From Streptomyces sp. NBC_00708 (GTDB taxonomy: Bacteria > Actinomycetota > Actinomycetes > Streptomycetales > Streptomycetaceae), in contig CP108997.1 of NCBI GenBank assembly GCA_036226585.1, forward strand, positions 3,410,001 through 3,474,000: DNA of 64,000 nucleotides, in the 5' to 3' direction. This document shows positions 17,200-25,301 of the stretch, piece after piece. Within the stretch, counting starts at the first letter, position 1; every line of letters begins with the position of its first letter. The notes beneath the pieces were generated by a model that was not told the origin of the DNA, did not search any database, and was given only the letters and a program-made list of their open reading frames with translations. The position numbers were made by a program, and so were the translations under genes.

Positions 17200-17721
17200 A
17201 TGGCAGCTGAACAAATGGCCGACGGGGGCGAGGGGGCCGACCGGGTCCCCCCGGCGCGCCCGCTGGATTCCATCGACCGCGCCATCCTGCGACTGCTCCA
17301 GACGGACGGCCGCGCCTCGATACGGTCGGTGGCCGACCGCGTCCACGTCTCGCGCGCCAACGCCTACGCCCGGATCAACCGGCTCATCGAGGACGGCGTG
17401 ATCCGGGGCTTCAGCGCGCGTGTGAATCACGAGCGGGCGGGGGAGGGCGCCTCCGCGTACATCACGCTCAAGATCGTCCAGAATTCCTGGCGCACCGTCC
17501 GCGAACAGCTCCAGGCCCTGCCGGGGGCCACCCACATCGCCCTGGTCAGCGGCGATTTCGATGTCCTGCTCCTGGTGCACACACCGGACAACCGGACGCT
17601 GCGCGAACTGGTGCTGACCCGCATCCAGGCCATTCCGGAGGTGCTTTCCACCCGCACCCTGCTGGTCTTCGAGGAAACGGACCTCGCCCCCGGCCCGGAG
17701 CGCCCCACAGAACTCGGCTGA
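17200..17721 (+). CDS. Lrp/AsnC-family regulator next to bkd operon
   Basis: 173 residues. N-terminal helix-turn-helix (about residues 20-70; IRSVADRVHVSRANAYARI) preceded by the typical LDSIDRAILRLLQTDGRAS, and a C-terminal RAM/AsnC ligand-binding domain (about 80-160). Such regulators respond to amino acids. Its divergent position relative to the branched-chain oxoacid dehydrogenase operon makes it the obvious local regulator (BkdR role, inferred from position). The ATG at 17200 is used because the first 20 residues are a plausible short acidic tail; the upstream in-frame sequence crosses the operator and DnaA boxes. Confidence 0.9.
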   Translation: MAAEQMADGGEGADRVPPARPLDSIDRAILRLLQTDGRASIRSVADRVHVSRANAYARINRLIEDGVIRGFSARVNHERAGEGASAYITLKIVQNSWRTVREQLQALPGATHIALVSGDFDVLLLVHTPDNRTLRELVLTRIQAIPEVLSTRTLLVFEETDLAPGPERPTELG

Positions 17722-17797
17722 ACGGATACGCGGAGGAGCCCGGACGCGCGGAGCGCAGCGGTCATGGCCGCGGTACGGGCGTGGACCTATGCGGGAG

Positions 17798-18400
17798 TCA
17801 ACGGCCCGAGGGGCCGGACTTCATTCCGTCGAAGGCCAGTTGGACCACGGTGTCGGCGAGACGTTCGCCCTCCGCACCCCCGTCGGGCAGCGGGCGGTAC
17901 CACTCCACCAGGGAGTTGACCATGCCGAACAGCAGCCGGGTCGCGAGCCGTATGTCCACGTCGGAGCGGAGATCGCCGTCCGCGACGGCGGCCTTGAGCA
18001 GTTCGGCGACCCGCTGGTCGAACTCGCGACGCCGCTCCAGGGCCCAGCGCTCGGTCTTCGTGTTGCCCCGCACCCGCAGCAGCAGGGTGACGTAGGGGAG
18101 TTCGGATATCAGCACCTCGACGGTACGACGCGTGACGTACTCGACCCGCTCGATCGCGCGGCCCCGGGTCGCCCCCGGCTCGTCGAGGATCTCGAACAGC
18201 CCGTCGAGGGCACGGCTGACCGCCCGCCGCAGCAGCTCTTCCTTGCCCGCGACGTGGTGGTAGATGGACGACTTGGAGATACCGGCCGCCTTCGACAGGT
18301 GCTCCATGGACGTGCCGTCGTAACCGCGCTCGTTGAAGACACGGACGGCGACGGTCAGCAGAGTCTCCGGTGTGTACGTGTCCCGCTTGGCCGTGGTCAT
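17798..18400 (-). CDS. paaR: TetR-family regulator, PaaR-like
   Basis: 200 residues. N-terminal TetR helix-turn-helix (about 10-57) with TSMEHLSKAAGISKSSIYHH, and a helical ligand domain of usual length. It is divergent from paaN, and the intergenic region holds the palindrome ACCGATCGTTCGGT, which fits the ACCGnnCGnnCGGT core that I remember for the TetR-type PaaR repressor of Corynebacterium. PaaR proteins are relieved by phenylacetyl-CoA. The same palindrome precedes paaA. The ATG at 18400 directly begins MTTAKRD. The symbol depends on context and on the operator, not on a database match. Confidence 0.85.
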   Translation of the reverse strand: MTTAKRDTYTPETLLTVAVRVFNERGYDGTSMEHLSKAAGISKSSIYHHVAGKEELLRRAVSRALDGLFEILDEPGATRGRAIERVEYVTRRTVEVLISELPYVTLLLRVRGNTKTERWALERRREFDQRVAELLKAAVADGDLRSDVDIRLATRLLFGMVNSLVEWYRPLPDGGAEGERLADTVVQLAFDGMKSGPSGR

Positions 18401-18422
18401 GTCCGCGATCCTCCCCTACGAG

Positions 18423-18431
18423 TTGTCCACA
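18423..18431 (+). promoter_or_regulatory. DnaA box in the paaR/paaN intergenic region
   Basis: TTGTCCACA, an exact preferred Streptomyces DnaA box, 25 bases from the PaaR-like operator. Confidence 0.65.
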
Positions 18432-18447
18432 GGTTTCGTGGGCCCCC

Positions 18448-18475
18448 TTGTCCCGACCGATCGTTCGGTTACTCT
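18448..18475 (+). promoter_or_regulatory. PaaR-like operator (18456-18469) inside a candidate paaN promoter
   Basis: ACCGATCGTTCGGT at 18456-18469 is a perfect ACCGA/TCGGT inverted repeat. TTGTCC (18448-18453) and TACTCT (18470-18475) with a 16-base spacer could be -35 and -10 for paaN, so the operator would fill the spacer, the classical place for repression. An 18-base stretch here (18453-18470) recurs exactly, inverted, at 23266-23283. Confidence 0.75.
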
Positions 18476-18523
18476 AACTCTGTCCGCCCGTCCCTGCCCA
18501 GCTCGATGAGGAGTTGGTCCGCC

Positions 18524-20224
18524 ATGGCCGCCGAGCTCTCCCCGCACCTGCTGTCCGAGAGGCACCGCCCCACGCTGGACCGGGCCCTCGAAGCGATCCG
18601 TACGCGGGACTACTGGTCCCCGCACCCCGAGCACCCGAAGGCGTACGGGGAGGGCGGCGCCCCGGGCAGCCTCGGTGCCGCCGAGGGCAAGGCCGCCTTC
18701 GACGCCGTGCTGCACACCCGTCTCGACCTGGGCCAGCCCGGCACCGACGGCTGGACCGGCGGAGAGGTCTCTCCCTACGGCCCCGAGCTGGCCGTCGAGT
18801 ATCCGCACGCGGACCTGGACGTGCTGCTCCCGGCGATGCGCGCGGGCATGCCCGCCTGGCGCGAGGCGGGCCCGGAGACCAGGGCCCTGGTCTGTATGGA
18901 GATCCTGGCGCGGATCAGCGCCCGCACCCATGAGTTCGCCCACGCCGTGATGCACACCAGCGGCCAGGCCTTCATGATGGCGTTCCAGGCGGGCGGCCCG
19001 CACGCCCAGGACCGCGGCCTGGAGGCCGTGGTGTACGCCTACGAGGAACAGCTCCGCGCGCCCCGGACCGCCGACTGGTCCAAGCCGCAGGGCAAGCGCG
19101 ATCCGCTCGCGCTGCACAAGTCGTTCATCCCGGCGGGCCGCGGCATCTCGCTGCTGATCGGCTGCAACACCTTCCCCACGTGGAACGGCTACCCCGGCCT
19201 CTTCGCCTCCCTCGCCACGGGCAACCCGGTCCTGGTCAAGCCCCACCCCCGCGCGGTGCTCCCGCTGGCCCTCACCGTCCAGCTGGCGCGCGAGGTGCTG
19301 ACCGAGACGGGCTTCGACCCCAACCTCGTGGCCCTGGCCGCCGAGCGTCCGGGCGAGGGCATCGCCAAGACGCTGGCGGTCCGCCCCGAGATCAAGATCA
19401 TCGACTACACGGGCTCCACGGAATTCGGGGACTGGCTGGAGGCCAACGCCCGCCAGGCCCAGGTCTACACGGAGAAGGCTGGCGTCAACACCGTCGTCGT
19501 GGACTCCACCGACGACTACCGCGGCATGCTCGCCAACCTTGCGTTCTCGTTCTCCCTGTACAGCGGCCAGATGTGCACCACCCCGCAGAACGTGCTCATC
19601 CCCCGGGCCGGCATCACCACGGACGCCGGCGACAAGACGTACGACGACGTGGTCGGCGACATCGCCGCCGCGGTCACCGGGCTCCTCGGCGACGACGCCC
19701 GTGCCAACGGCCTGCTCGGCGCCCTGGTCAACCCGGACGTGAAGGCCCGACTGGAGGCCGCTCCCGGGCTGGGCGAGGTGGCACTGTCCTCACGCGAGGT
19801 GGCCAACCCCGACTTCCCGGACGCCGTCGTCCGCACCCCCGTGATCGTGAAGCTCGACGCCGCCAAGACGGAGGACGAGCCGCCCTACCTCTCCGAGTGC
19901 TTCGGCCCGGTGTCCTTCGCGGTCGCGGTCGACTCGACGGCCGACGCCCTGGAGCTGCTCCGCCGCACGATCCGCGAGCAGGGCGCGATGACGGTCGGCG
20001 CGTACACCACGTCCCCGGAGGTGGAGCGCGCGGTGGAGGAGGTCTGCCTGGACGAGTCCGCCCAGCTCTCCCTGAACCTCACCGGCGGCGTCTACGTCAA
20101 CCAGACGGCCGCGTTCTCCGACTACCACGGCTCGGGAGGCAACCCCGCGGCCAACGCAGCCCTCTGCGACGGCGCCTTCGTCTCCAACCGCTTCCGCACG
20201 ATCGAGGTCCGCCGCCAACGCTGA
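18524..20224 (+). CDS. paaN: PaaN-type aldehyde dehydrogenase of phenylacetate catabolism
   Basis: 566 residues. Aldehyde dehydrogenase fold related to the dehydrogenase half of PaaZ, which oxidises the semialdehyde formed after ring opening of oxepin-CoA. The nucleophile Cys lies in SGQMCTTPQN (about C351). The MaoC-type hydratase domain that makes PaaZ bifunctional is missing, so a separate hydratase would be needed for ring cleavage. Start ATG 18524 has GATGAGGAG upstream. It is divergent from the TetR regulator and probably repressed by it. The epoxidase operon paaABCDE lies 3 kb downstream on the same strand. I see no paaK, paaG or paaJ in the window. Confidence 0.9.
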   Translation: MAAELSPHLLSERHRPTLDRALEAIRTRDYWSPHPEHPKAYGEGGAPGSLGAAEGKAAFDAVLHTRLDLGQPGTDGWTGGEVSPYGPELAVEYPHADLDVLLPAMRAGMPAWREAGPETRALVCMEILARISARTHEFAHAVMHTSGQAFMMAFQAGGPHAQDRGLEAVVYAYEEQLRAPRTADWSKPQGKRDPLALHKSFIPAGRGISLLIGCNTFPTWNGYPGLFASLATGNPVLVKPHPRAVLPLALTVQLAREVLTETGFDPNLVALAAERPGEGIAKTLAVRPEIKIIDYTGSTEFGDWLEANARQAQVYTEKAGVNTVVVDSTDDYRGMLANLAFSFSLYSGQMCTTPQNVLIPRAGITTDAGDKTYDDVVGDIAAAVTGLLGDDARANGLLGALVNPDVKARLEAAPGLGEVALSSREVANPDFPDAVVRTPVIVKLDAAKTEDEPPYLSECFGPVSFAVAVDSTADALELLRRTIREQGAMTVGAYTTSPEVERAVEEVCLDESAQLSLNLTGGVYVNQTAAFSDYHGSGGNPAANAALCDGAFVSNRFRTIEVRRQR

Positions 20225-20267
20225 CCTCCAGCGCAGCCGGCCGGGCTGGGCCGACCAACCCAGCCCG

Positions 20268-20304
20268 CCGGGCCAATTTCAGCCTGGCCGGGCCAATTTC
20301 AGCC
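20268..20304 (+). repeat. Short intergenic direct repeat
   Basis: CCGGGCCAATTTCAGCC occurs at 20268-20284 and 20288-20304, followed by CCGTCCGGCGCTTGAGGAC, a string common between Streptomyces genes. Function unknown. Confidence 0.7.
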
Positions 20305-20329
20305 CGTCCGGCGCTTGAGGACCGGGGGC

Positions 20330-20348
20330 CCGGGGGCGGAGCCCCCGG
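20330..20348. terminator. Hairpin between convergent paaN and SpoU gene
   Basis: CCGGGGGC (20330-20337), loop GGA, GCCCCCGG (20341-20348). It is placed between two convergent genes and probably serves both. Confidence 0.65.
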
Positions 20349-20435
20349 TTACGGGAAGGGGCGGGTAGGGGACAAGGCCCGCCGCAGGCGCACCCGCCCC
20401 ACCCGCACCCGAACCCGCCCGCACCCGACCCCACC

Positions 20436-21155
20436 TCACCCAGGAATCACCGCATACCGCGCCACCCACGCATGCATCGCGATCGCCGCAGCCGCCCCCG
20501 CATTGATCGACCGCGTAGACCCGAACTGCGCGATCGAGCACACCATCGCCGCCCGCCGACGCGCCTCCTCCGTCAGCCCCGGCCCCTCCTGCCCGAACAG
20601 GAGCACACACCGCCGGGGCAGCTCGGTCCGCTCCAGCGGCACCGCTCCGGGCAGGTTGTCGATCCCGATGATCGGCAGCCCCTCGGCCGCCGCCCAGGCG
20701 GTCAGGCTCTCCGTGTCGGGGTGGTGCCGGACATGCTGGTAGCGGTCGGTGACCATCGCCCCGCGCCGGTTCCAGCGGCGCCGCCCGACGATGTGCACCT
20801 CCTTGGCCAGGAAGGCGTTGGCGGTCCGCACGACGGACCCGATGTTGAAGTCGTGGCCCCAGTTCTCCACGGCCACATGGAAGTCGTGGCGGCGCAGATC
20901 GAGGTCGGCGACGATCGCCTCACGGGTCCAGTAGCGGTACTCGTCGCCCACGTTGCGCCGGTCGCCCCCGGCCAGCAGCTCGGGGTCGTACCGCTCGTCC
21001 TCGGGCCAGGGCAGCGGATGCGGCCCGACACCGATCTGCGTCCCGAACCCCTCGTCGTACTGCACGGGCTCGTCGCCCACGGGCTGCTCGCCGGAGGGCT
21101 CGCCGAGAGGCCCCCCGCTCCTGCTGGTACCGGTGCTGCCGGTCTCACTGCTCAC
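20436..21155 (-). CDS. SpoU/TrmH-family RNA 2'-O-methyltransferase
   Basis: 239 residues. SPOUT knot-fold methyltransferase using S-adenosylmethionine. The three SpoU motifs are visible: NIGSVVRTA, FGQEGPGL and SIAQFGSTRSINAG, all C-terminal to an acidic N-terminal region of about 65 residues. The target (tRNA or rRNA ribose) cannot be told from sequence. GTG at 21155 is the start because it overlaps the HTTM gene stop by 4 bases (GTGA), making it the third coupled gene of DUF5819-HTTM-SpoU. This operon linkage is unexpected for an RNA modifier. Confidence 0.88.
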   Translation of the reverse strand: MSSETGSTGTSRSGGPLGEPSGEQPVGDEPVQYDEGFGTQIGVGPHPLPWPEDERYDPELLAGGDRRNVGDEYRYWTREAIVADLDLRRHDFHVAVENWGHDFNIGSVVRTANAFLAKEVHIVGRRRWNRRGAMVTDRYQHVRHHPDTESLTAWAAAEGLPIIGIDNLPGAVPLERTELPRRCVLLFGQEGPGLTEEARRRAAMVCSIAQFGSTRSINAGAAAAIAMHAWVARYAVIPG

Positions 21156-22402
21156 CCGACGAGGGTATGGGCCCCGTCGTCGTCGCACTCCGGGGCCTCC
21201 ACGCCACCGTCGGCGGCGCGCGGCACCGGCACCCGGCCGCGCCGCCGGAACAGCCGCCGGCGCCCGAGGGCCGTCCGGCCGCCCAGCCACACCAGGAAGG
21301 TGGTCGGCAGGAAGACCGCGTCCGCGGCGATCATGGCCATCGAGAAGAACGGAAGTCCCAGCAGGAGCGCGATCCCCACATGCTCACAGATCATCGCGCC
21401 GAGCAGGACGTTCTTGACGCGCCGGTTGAAGAGGGTGAAGGGGAAGGCCACCTGCACGATGACCGTGGCGTACGACAGCACCATCACCATGACGCCGCTG
21501 GAGGCGAGGAGGTCCGACAGGGCGGGCCACGGAGTGAAGTACTCCAGCTTGAGCGGGTAGTACAGCGCGGTGCCGTCCTGCCAGCGCGAGCCCTGGATCT
21601 TGTACCAGCCGGCCGTCGCGTAGATCAGACAGACCTCGGCCATGATCACGACGAGGGTGGCGTTGTGGGCGAGGTTGGCGATGACGTCGAGGAGGGTACG
21701 GAATTCGTTGCGCGGCGCATAGCGGTTCACGGCCCACCAGGCGCCCTGGCCGGCCCACAGGGCCCACAGCAGGACCGGCAGCCATACGGTCCCGCCCAGG
21801 CCGCCCGCCACGGTGGCACCGATGAGAACGGCCCCCAGCACCACCCACAGCACGACCCCGGCCGCTTCGCCGGGCACCCGCCGCCCACCGGACTCCCCCT
21901 CGGCCCCCGCAGCCTCCTCGCGGCTCCGTGACCGCCGGGCGTCCAGCGACCAGACCTGCCCGCAGCGGGTCAGCACCAGGTAGATGGCCATCAGATGGAT
22001 GACGTTGTCGCCCCCGTCGCCCATGAAGATGCTGCGGTTCTGCAGCGAGAGGACTCCGGCCATGAAGAGGACGGAGACGGCGCGGGTGTGCCAGCCGAGC
22101 ATCAGCAGGAGGGACGAGACCAGCGCCAGCCCGTAGACGATCTCGAACCAGAAGGCGCTGTCGGACCACATCAGGGCCGTGAAGGCCTGGTTGCCGGATA
22201 TCAGCTGCTGCGCCAGATCCCAGCGCCAGGGCGCGTCGGGACCGTACATCTCGTGCCGGTGGGGCAGCTCGCGAAGCAGGAACAGCAGAAAGGTGGCGGA
22301 GAAGCCGATCCGGATGACGGCGCTCTGGTACGGGCCCAGGGCCGAGGCGGTGACGCGCTGGATACCGCGGGCGAGCCCGCGGTCGGGGCGAGGCATGCTC
22401 AC
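21152..22402 (-). CDS. HTTM-domain multi-spanning membrane protein
   Basis: 416 residues. HTTM (horizontally transferred transmembrane) domain, the membrane fold shared by vitamin K-dependent carboxylase and SdpB of the Bacillus sporulation-delaying toxin system. Hydrophobic helices are spread over residues 25-370, with a hydrophilic, charged loop around 150-180. Motifs typical of the family are seen: FLLFLLRELPHR near the start and YKIQGSRWQDGTALYYPL in the second half. No carboxylase active-site lysine can be assigned from sequence alone. GTG at 22402 overlaps the DUF5819 stop (GTGA) and has GAGGAGG 8 bases upstream; ATG at 22396 is an alternative. Function unknown. Confidence 0.85.
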   Translation of the reverse strand: MSMPRPDRGLARGIQRVTASALGPYQSAVIRIGFSATFLLFLLRELPHRHEMYGPDAPWRWDLAQQLISGNQAFTALMWSDSAFWFEIVYGLALVSSLLLMLGWHTRAVSVLFMAGVLSLQNRSIFMGDGGDNVIHLMAIYLVLTRCGQVWSLDARRSRSREEAAGAEGESGGRRVPGEAAGVVLWVVLGAVLIGATVAGGLGGTVWLPVLLWALWAGQGAWWAVNRYAPRNEFRTLLDVIANLAHNATLVVIMAEVCLIYATAGWYKIQGSRWQDGTALYYPLKLEYFTPWPALSDLLASSGVMVMVLSYATVIVQVAFPFTLFNRRVKNVLLGAMICEHVGIALLLGLPFFSMAMIAADAVFLPTTFLVWLGGRTALGRRRLFRRRGRVPVPRAADGGVEAPECDDDGAHTLVG

Positions 22403-23193
22403 TGGTCCGCCTCCTCGGAGCCGGCGGCGCCCTCGGGCAGGTCGTCCGCGGTGACCTTCCACCAGGGCAGGACCCGGTAGGACGGCCCGGTGCTGATCTT
22501 CTCGTCGCTCCACTCGGGCGCCTCGACGGCCCGTACCTCGGACCTGACCTGAATCCTGAGGACGGTCTCACCGTCGTCGTGGCCGCTGAGGCGCAGCATC
22601 ACGAGACGGCGGACGTACTTCTCGGAGAGGGTGCCGCGCAGGCCGTTGGCCCGGTTCTTGTCGTCGTGCGATCCGACGTAGAAGTCCCAGGCCCGGCGGA
22701 GTTCGTTCTGCTGGACGTGGCTGGGCAGCAGATTGCCCCGTATGGCCCGGCCGTCCTCGGCGGAGAGGTCCCGCCAGGACGTGGTGCGGGGGCCTTCGGG
22801 GCCGGCTATCTCCGTGCGCACCTGCACGGCGACGTTCTGCTGGAGCGGGTTGGGGGCGAAGAGCTTCCAGTTCTGTTCGAACTCGGGGTAGACCCACTCG
22901 TCGACGGCCGCGCCGTGCTGCTTGGTCAGCGTGTTGGAGGGCGCGACGTGCAGGAAGACCATGGCCAGCTGCGCGCAGGCGATCACTCCGAAGAGCGCGA
23001 GCGCCACGGCGGCGACGATCTGGTACGGAAACGAGAGCCCCGCCATCCCGCCGGCGGGCGCGGGCACCTCGGCCGGGTTGGGTGCTTCGGCGGGGTCGGC
23101 AGCCTCGGCGGGGGCGGGTCCGTCCTCCGGAGTCCCGACGGCGAGAGCGGGTCCGCCCTCGGTACCGGCGCCCCTGTCGTCGTCCGAATCCAT
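22399..23193 (-). CDS. DUF5819-family membrane-anchored protein
   Basis: 264 residues. An acidic/proline-alanine N terminus (about 1-48), one transmembrane helix (about 55-78), and an outside domain with YPEFEQNWKLFAPNPLQQN, a phrase typical of proteins encoded beside HTTM genes, then a C-terminal acidic tail. It therefore likely works with the HTTM protein at the membrane. The ATG at 23193 (MDSDDDRG) is preferred to the GTG at 23220, which lies in a DnaA box. First gene of a coupled set of three. No enzymatic motif recognised. Confidence 0.82.
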   Translation of the reverse strand: MDSDDDRGAGTEGGPALAVGTPEDGPAPAEAADPAEAPNPAEVPAPAGGMAGLSFPYQIVAAVALALFGVIACAQLAMVFLHVAPSNTLTKQHGAAVDEWVYPEFEQNWKLFAPNPLQQNVAVQVRTEIAGPEGPRTTSWRDLSAEDGRAIRGNLLPSHVQQNELRRAWDFYVGSHDDKNRANGLRGTLSEKYVRRLVMLRLSGHDDGETVLRIQVRSEVRAVEAPEWSDEKISTGPSYRVLPWWKVTADDLPEGAAGSEEADQ

Positions 23194-23212
23194 CCCGCCC
23201 CGATCCCGTCGG

Positions 23213-23221
23213 TTATCCACA
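23213..23221 (+). promoter_or_regulatory. DnaA box upstream of paaA
   Basis: TTATCCACA, the classical DnaA 9-mer, followed by TTGACA (23225-23230). It lies 46 bases from the PaaR-like operator. Confidence 0.6.
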
Positions 23222-23265
23222 GGGTTGACACCCTACGGGCCCCGGACTCACCATTGAAGACATTG

Positions 23266-23283
23266 AACCGAACGATCGGTCGG
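23266..23283. promoter_or_regulatory. PaaR-like TetR operator before paaA
   Basis: ACCGAACGATCGGT at 23267-23280, the reverse complement of the site at 18456-18469. Identity extends to 18 bases (23266-23283 versus 18453-18470 inverted). It is 13 bases before the paaA start. Confidence 0.75.
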
Positions 23284-23296
23284 TAGGGAGTCCGGG

Positions 23297-24316
23297 ATGG
23301 CGGCAGTGACTGCGAGCCAGACAGCGCAGGCGGCAGTGGGCAGTACGGAGGGGCCGGACGCCGCTCTGCAGGCGGCGTTCGACGCCGCGGTGGCGGCCGA
23401 CGAGCGCATCGAGCCGCGCGACTGGATGCCGGATGCCTACCGCGCCTCGCTGGTCAGGCAAATGGCCCAGCACGCCCACTCCGAGATCATCGGCATGCAG
23501 CCGGAGGCCAACTGGATCACCCGCGCTCCCTCGCTGCGCCGCAAGGCCATCCTGATGGCCAAGGTGCAGGACGAGGCGGGCCACGGGCTGTATCTGTACA
23601 GCGCCGCCGAGACCCTGGGCACCGGCCGCGAGGAGCTGCTCGACAAGCTCCACGCGGGCCGCCAGCGGTATTCATCGATCTTCAACTACCCGACGCTGAC
23701 CTGGGCGGACGTGGGCGCGATCGGCTGGCTCGTGGACGGCGCCGCGATCACCAACCAGGTCCCCCTGTGCCGCTGCTCGTACGGCCCCTACGCCCGCGCG
23801 ATGGTCCGCGTCTGCAAGGAGGAGTCGTTCCACCAGCGCCAGGGCTACGAACTGCTCCTCGCGCTGAGCAACGGCACCCCCGCGCAGCACGAGATGGCCC
23901 AGGACGCGGTGAACCGCTGGTGGTGGCCCTCCCTGATGATGTTCGGCCCGCCGGACGACGCCTCGGCCCACTCGGCGCAGTCGATGGCCTGGAAGATCAA
24001 GCGGCATTCCAACGACGAACTGAGGCAGCGCTTCGTGGACATCTGTGTCCCCCAGGCCGAAGCGCTCGGCCTCTCGCTCCCCGACCCGGACCTCCGGTGG
24101 AACGAGGAGCGCGGCAGGCACGACTTCGGCGCGATCGACTGGACGGAGTTCCAGGAGGTCCTGAAGGGCAACGGACCGTGCAACGAACAGCGCCTCACCC
24201 AGCGCCGTCGCGCGCACGAGGAAGGCGCCTGGGTCCGTGACGCCGCCGCCGCGTACGCCCGCAAACACACGCCCGGCGCGGAACGGGCCGTACCGAAGGG
24301 AAAGGCGACAGCATGA
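23297..24316 (+). CDS. paaA: Phenylacetyl-CoA epoxidase catalytic subunit PaaA
   Basis: 339 residues. Diiron oxygenase subunit that epoxidises the aromatic ring of phenylacetyl-CoA in the PaaABCE complex. Ferritin-like helices carry the metal-binding pairs: ExxH in [12 protein letters not shown] (about residues 93-104) and a second set in [13 protein letters not shown] (about 175-187). DWMPDAYR and [16 protein letters not shown] are family hallmarks. The PaaR-like operator lies just upstream. The stop overlaps paaB by 4 bases. Confidence 0.96.
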   Translation: MAAVTASQTAQAAVGSTEGPDAALQAAFDAAVAADERIEPRDWMPDAYRASLVRQMAQHAHSEIIGMQPEANWITRAPSLRRKAILMAKVQDEAGHGLYLYSAAETLGTGREELLDKLHAGRQRYSSIFNYPTLTWADVGAIGWLVDGAAITNQVPLCRCSYGPYARAMVRVCKEESFHQRQGYELLLALSNGTPAQHEMAQDAVNRWWWPSLMMFGPPDDASAHSAQSMAWKIKRHSNDELRQRFVDICVPQAEALGLSLPDPDLRWNEERGRHDFGAIDWTEFQEVLKGNGPCNEQRLTQRRRAHEEGAWVRDAAAAYARKHTPGAERAVPKGKATA

Positions 24317-24603
24317 GCAGCTCGACGGACTGGCCGCTGTGGGAGGTGTTCGTCCGCTCGCGGCGCGGGCTCTCCCACACCCACGCCGGCAGCCTGCACG
24401 CGCCGGACGCCGAGATGGCCCTGCGCAACGCGCGCGACCTTTACACCCGCCGGTCCGAAGGGGTCTCCGTGTGGGTCGTGCCCTCCGACCGGATCACGGC
24501 GTCCTCGCCGGACGAGAAGGACTCGTTCTTCGAACCGGCCGGCGACAAGCCCTACCGGCACCCCACGTTCTACGAGATCCCGGACGGGGTGAAGCACCTG
24601 TGA
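24313..24603 (+). CDS. paaB: Phenylacetyl-CoA epoxidase subunit PaaB
   Basis: 96 residues, normal length. Small subunit that bridges PaaAC heterodimers in the epoxidase. [22 protein letters not shown] at the N terminus and [19 protein letters not shown] are the recognisable features. ATGA overlap with paaA and a GTGA overlap with paaC show tight coupling, fitting fixed stoichiometry. Confidence 0.95.
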   Translation: MSSSTDWPLWEVFVRSRRGLSHTHAGSLHAPDAEMALRNARDLYTRRSEGVSVWVVPSDRITASSPDEKDSFFEPAGDKPYRHPTFYEIPDGVKHL

Positions 24604-25301
24604 CCGCGGCCCTCGCCCTGGGCGACGACGCGCTGGTGCTCTCGCACCGGCTGGGGGAGTGGGCGGGTCACGCCCCGGTGCTGGAGGAGGAGGTCGCCCT
24701 CGCCAACATCGCCCTCGACCTGCTGGGCCAGGCCCGCCTGCTGCTCTCGCTCGCGGGCGACGAGGACGAGCTGGCGTACCTGCGCGAGGAGCGCGCCTTC
24801 CGCAACGTCCAGCTGGTCGAGCAGCCGAACGGCGACTTCGCCCACACCATCGCCCGGCAGCTCTTCTTCTCGGTCCATCAGCAGGGCCTGTACGAGCAGC
24901 TCGCGGCCGGCGACGGCCCCTTCGCGGGGATGGCGGCCAAGGCGGTCAAGGAGGTGGCCTACCACCGCGACCACGCCGAGCAGTGGACGCTGCGCCTCGG
25001 TGACGGGACGGACGAGAGCCACGAACGGATGCAGCGGGCGGTGGACGCGCTGTGGCGCTTCACCGGCGAGCTGTTCCAGCCGGTCGAGGGCGTCGACGTC
25101 GACTGGCAGGCGCTGCACAGCCGCTGGCTGGAGGCCGTCACCGACGTCCTCGGCCGGGCCACCCTGACCGTGCCGACGGGCCCGCAGTCCGGCGCCTGGA
25201 CGGCGGGCGCGGGCCGGCAGGGCATCCACACGGAGTCCTTCGGCCGGATGCTCGCCGAGATGCAGCATCTGCACCGCAGCCACCCGGGGGCGTCATGGTG
25301 A
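24600..25301 (+). CDS. paaC: Phenylacetyl-CoA epoxidase structural subunit PaaC
   Basis: 233 residues. Ferritin-like partner of PaaA that stabilises it but does not carry the catalytic iron centre. It keeps helices such as EEEVALANIALDLLGQAR and KEVAYHRDHAEQW. The GTG at 24600 overlaps the paaB stop; it is the only start giving the conserved N terminus (DDALVLSHRLGEW). The last bases overlap paaD. Confidence 0.95.
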   Translation: MTAALALGDDALVLSHRLGEWAGHAPVLEEEVALANIALDLLGQARLLLSLAGDEDELAYLREERAFRNVQLVEQPNGDFAHTIARQLFFSVHQQGLYEQLAAGDGPFAGMAAKAVKEVAYHRDHAEQWTLRLGDGTDESHERMQRAVDALWRFTGELFQPVEGVDVDWQALHSRWLEAVTDVLGRATLTVPTGPQSGAWTAGAGRQGIHTESFGRMLAEMQHLHRSHPGASW

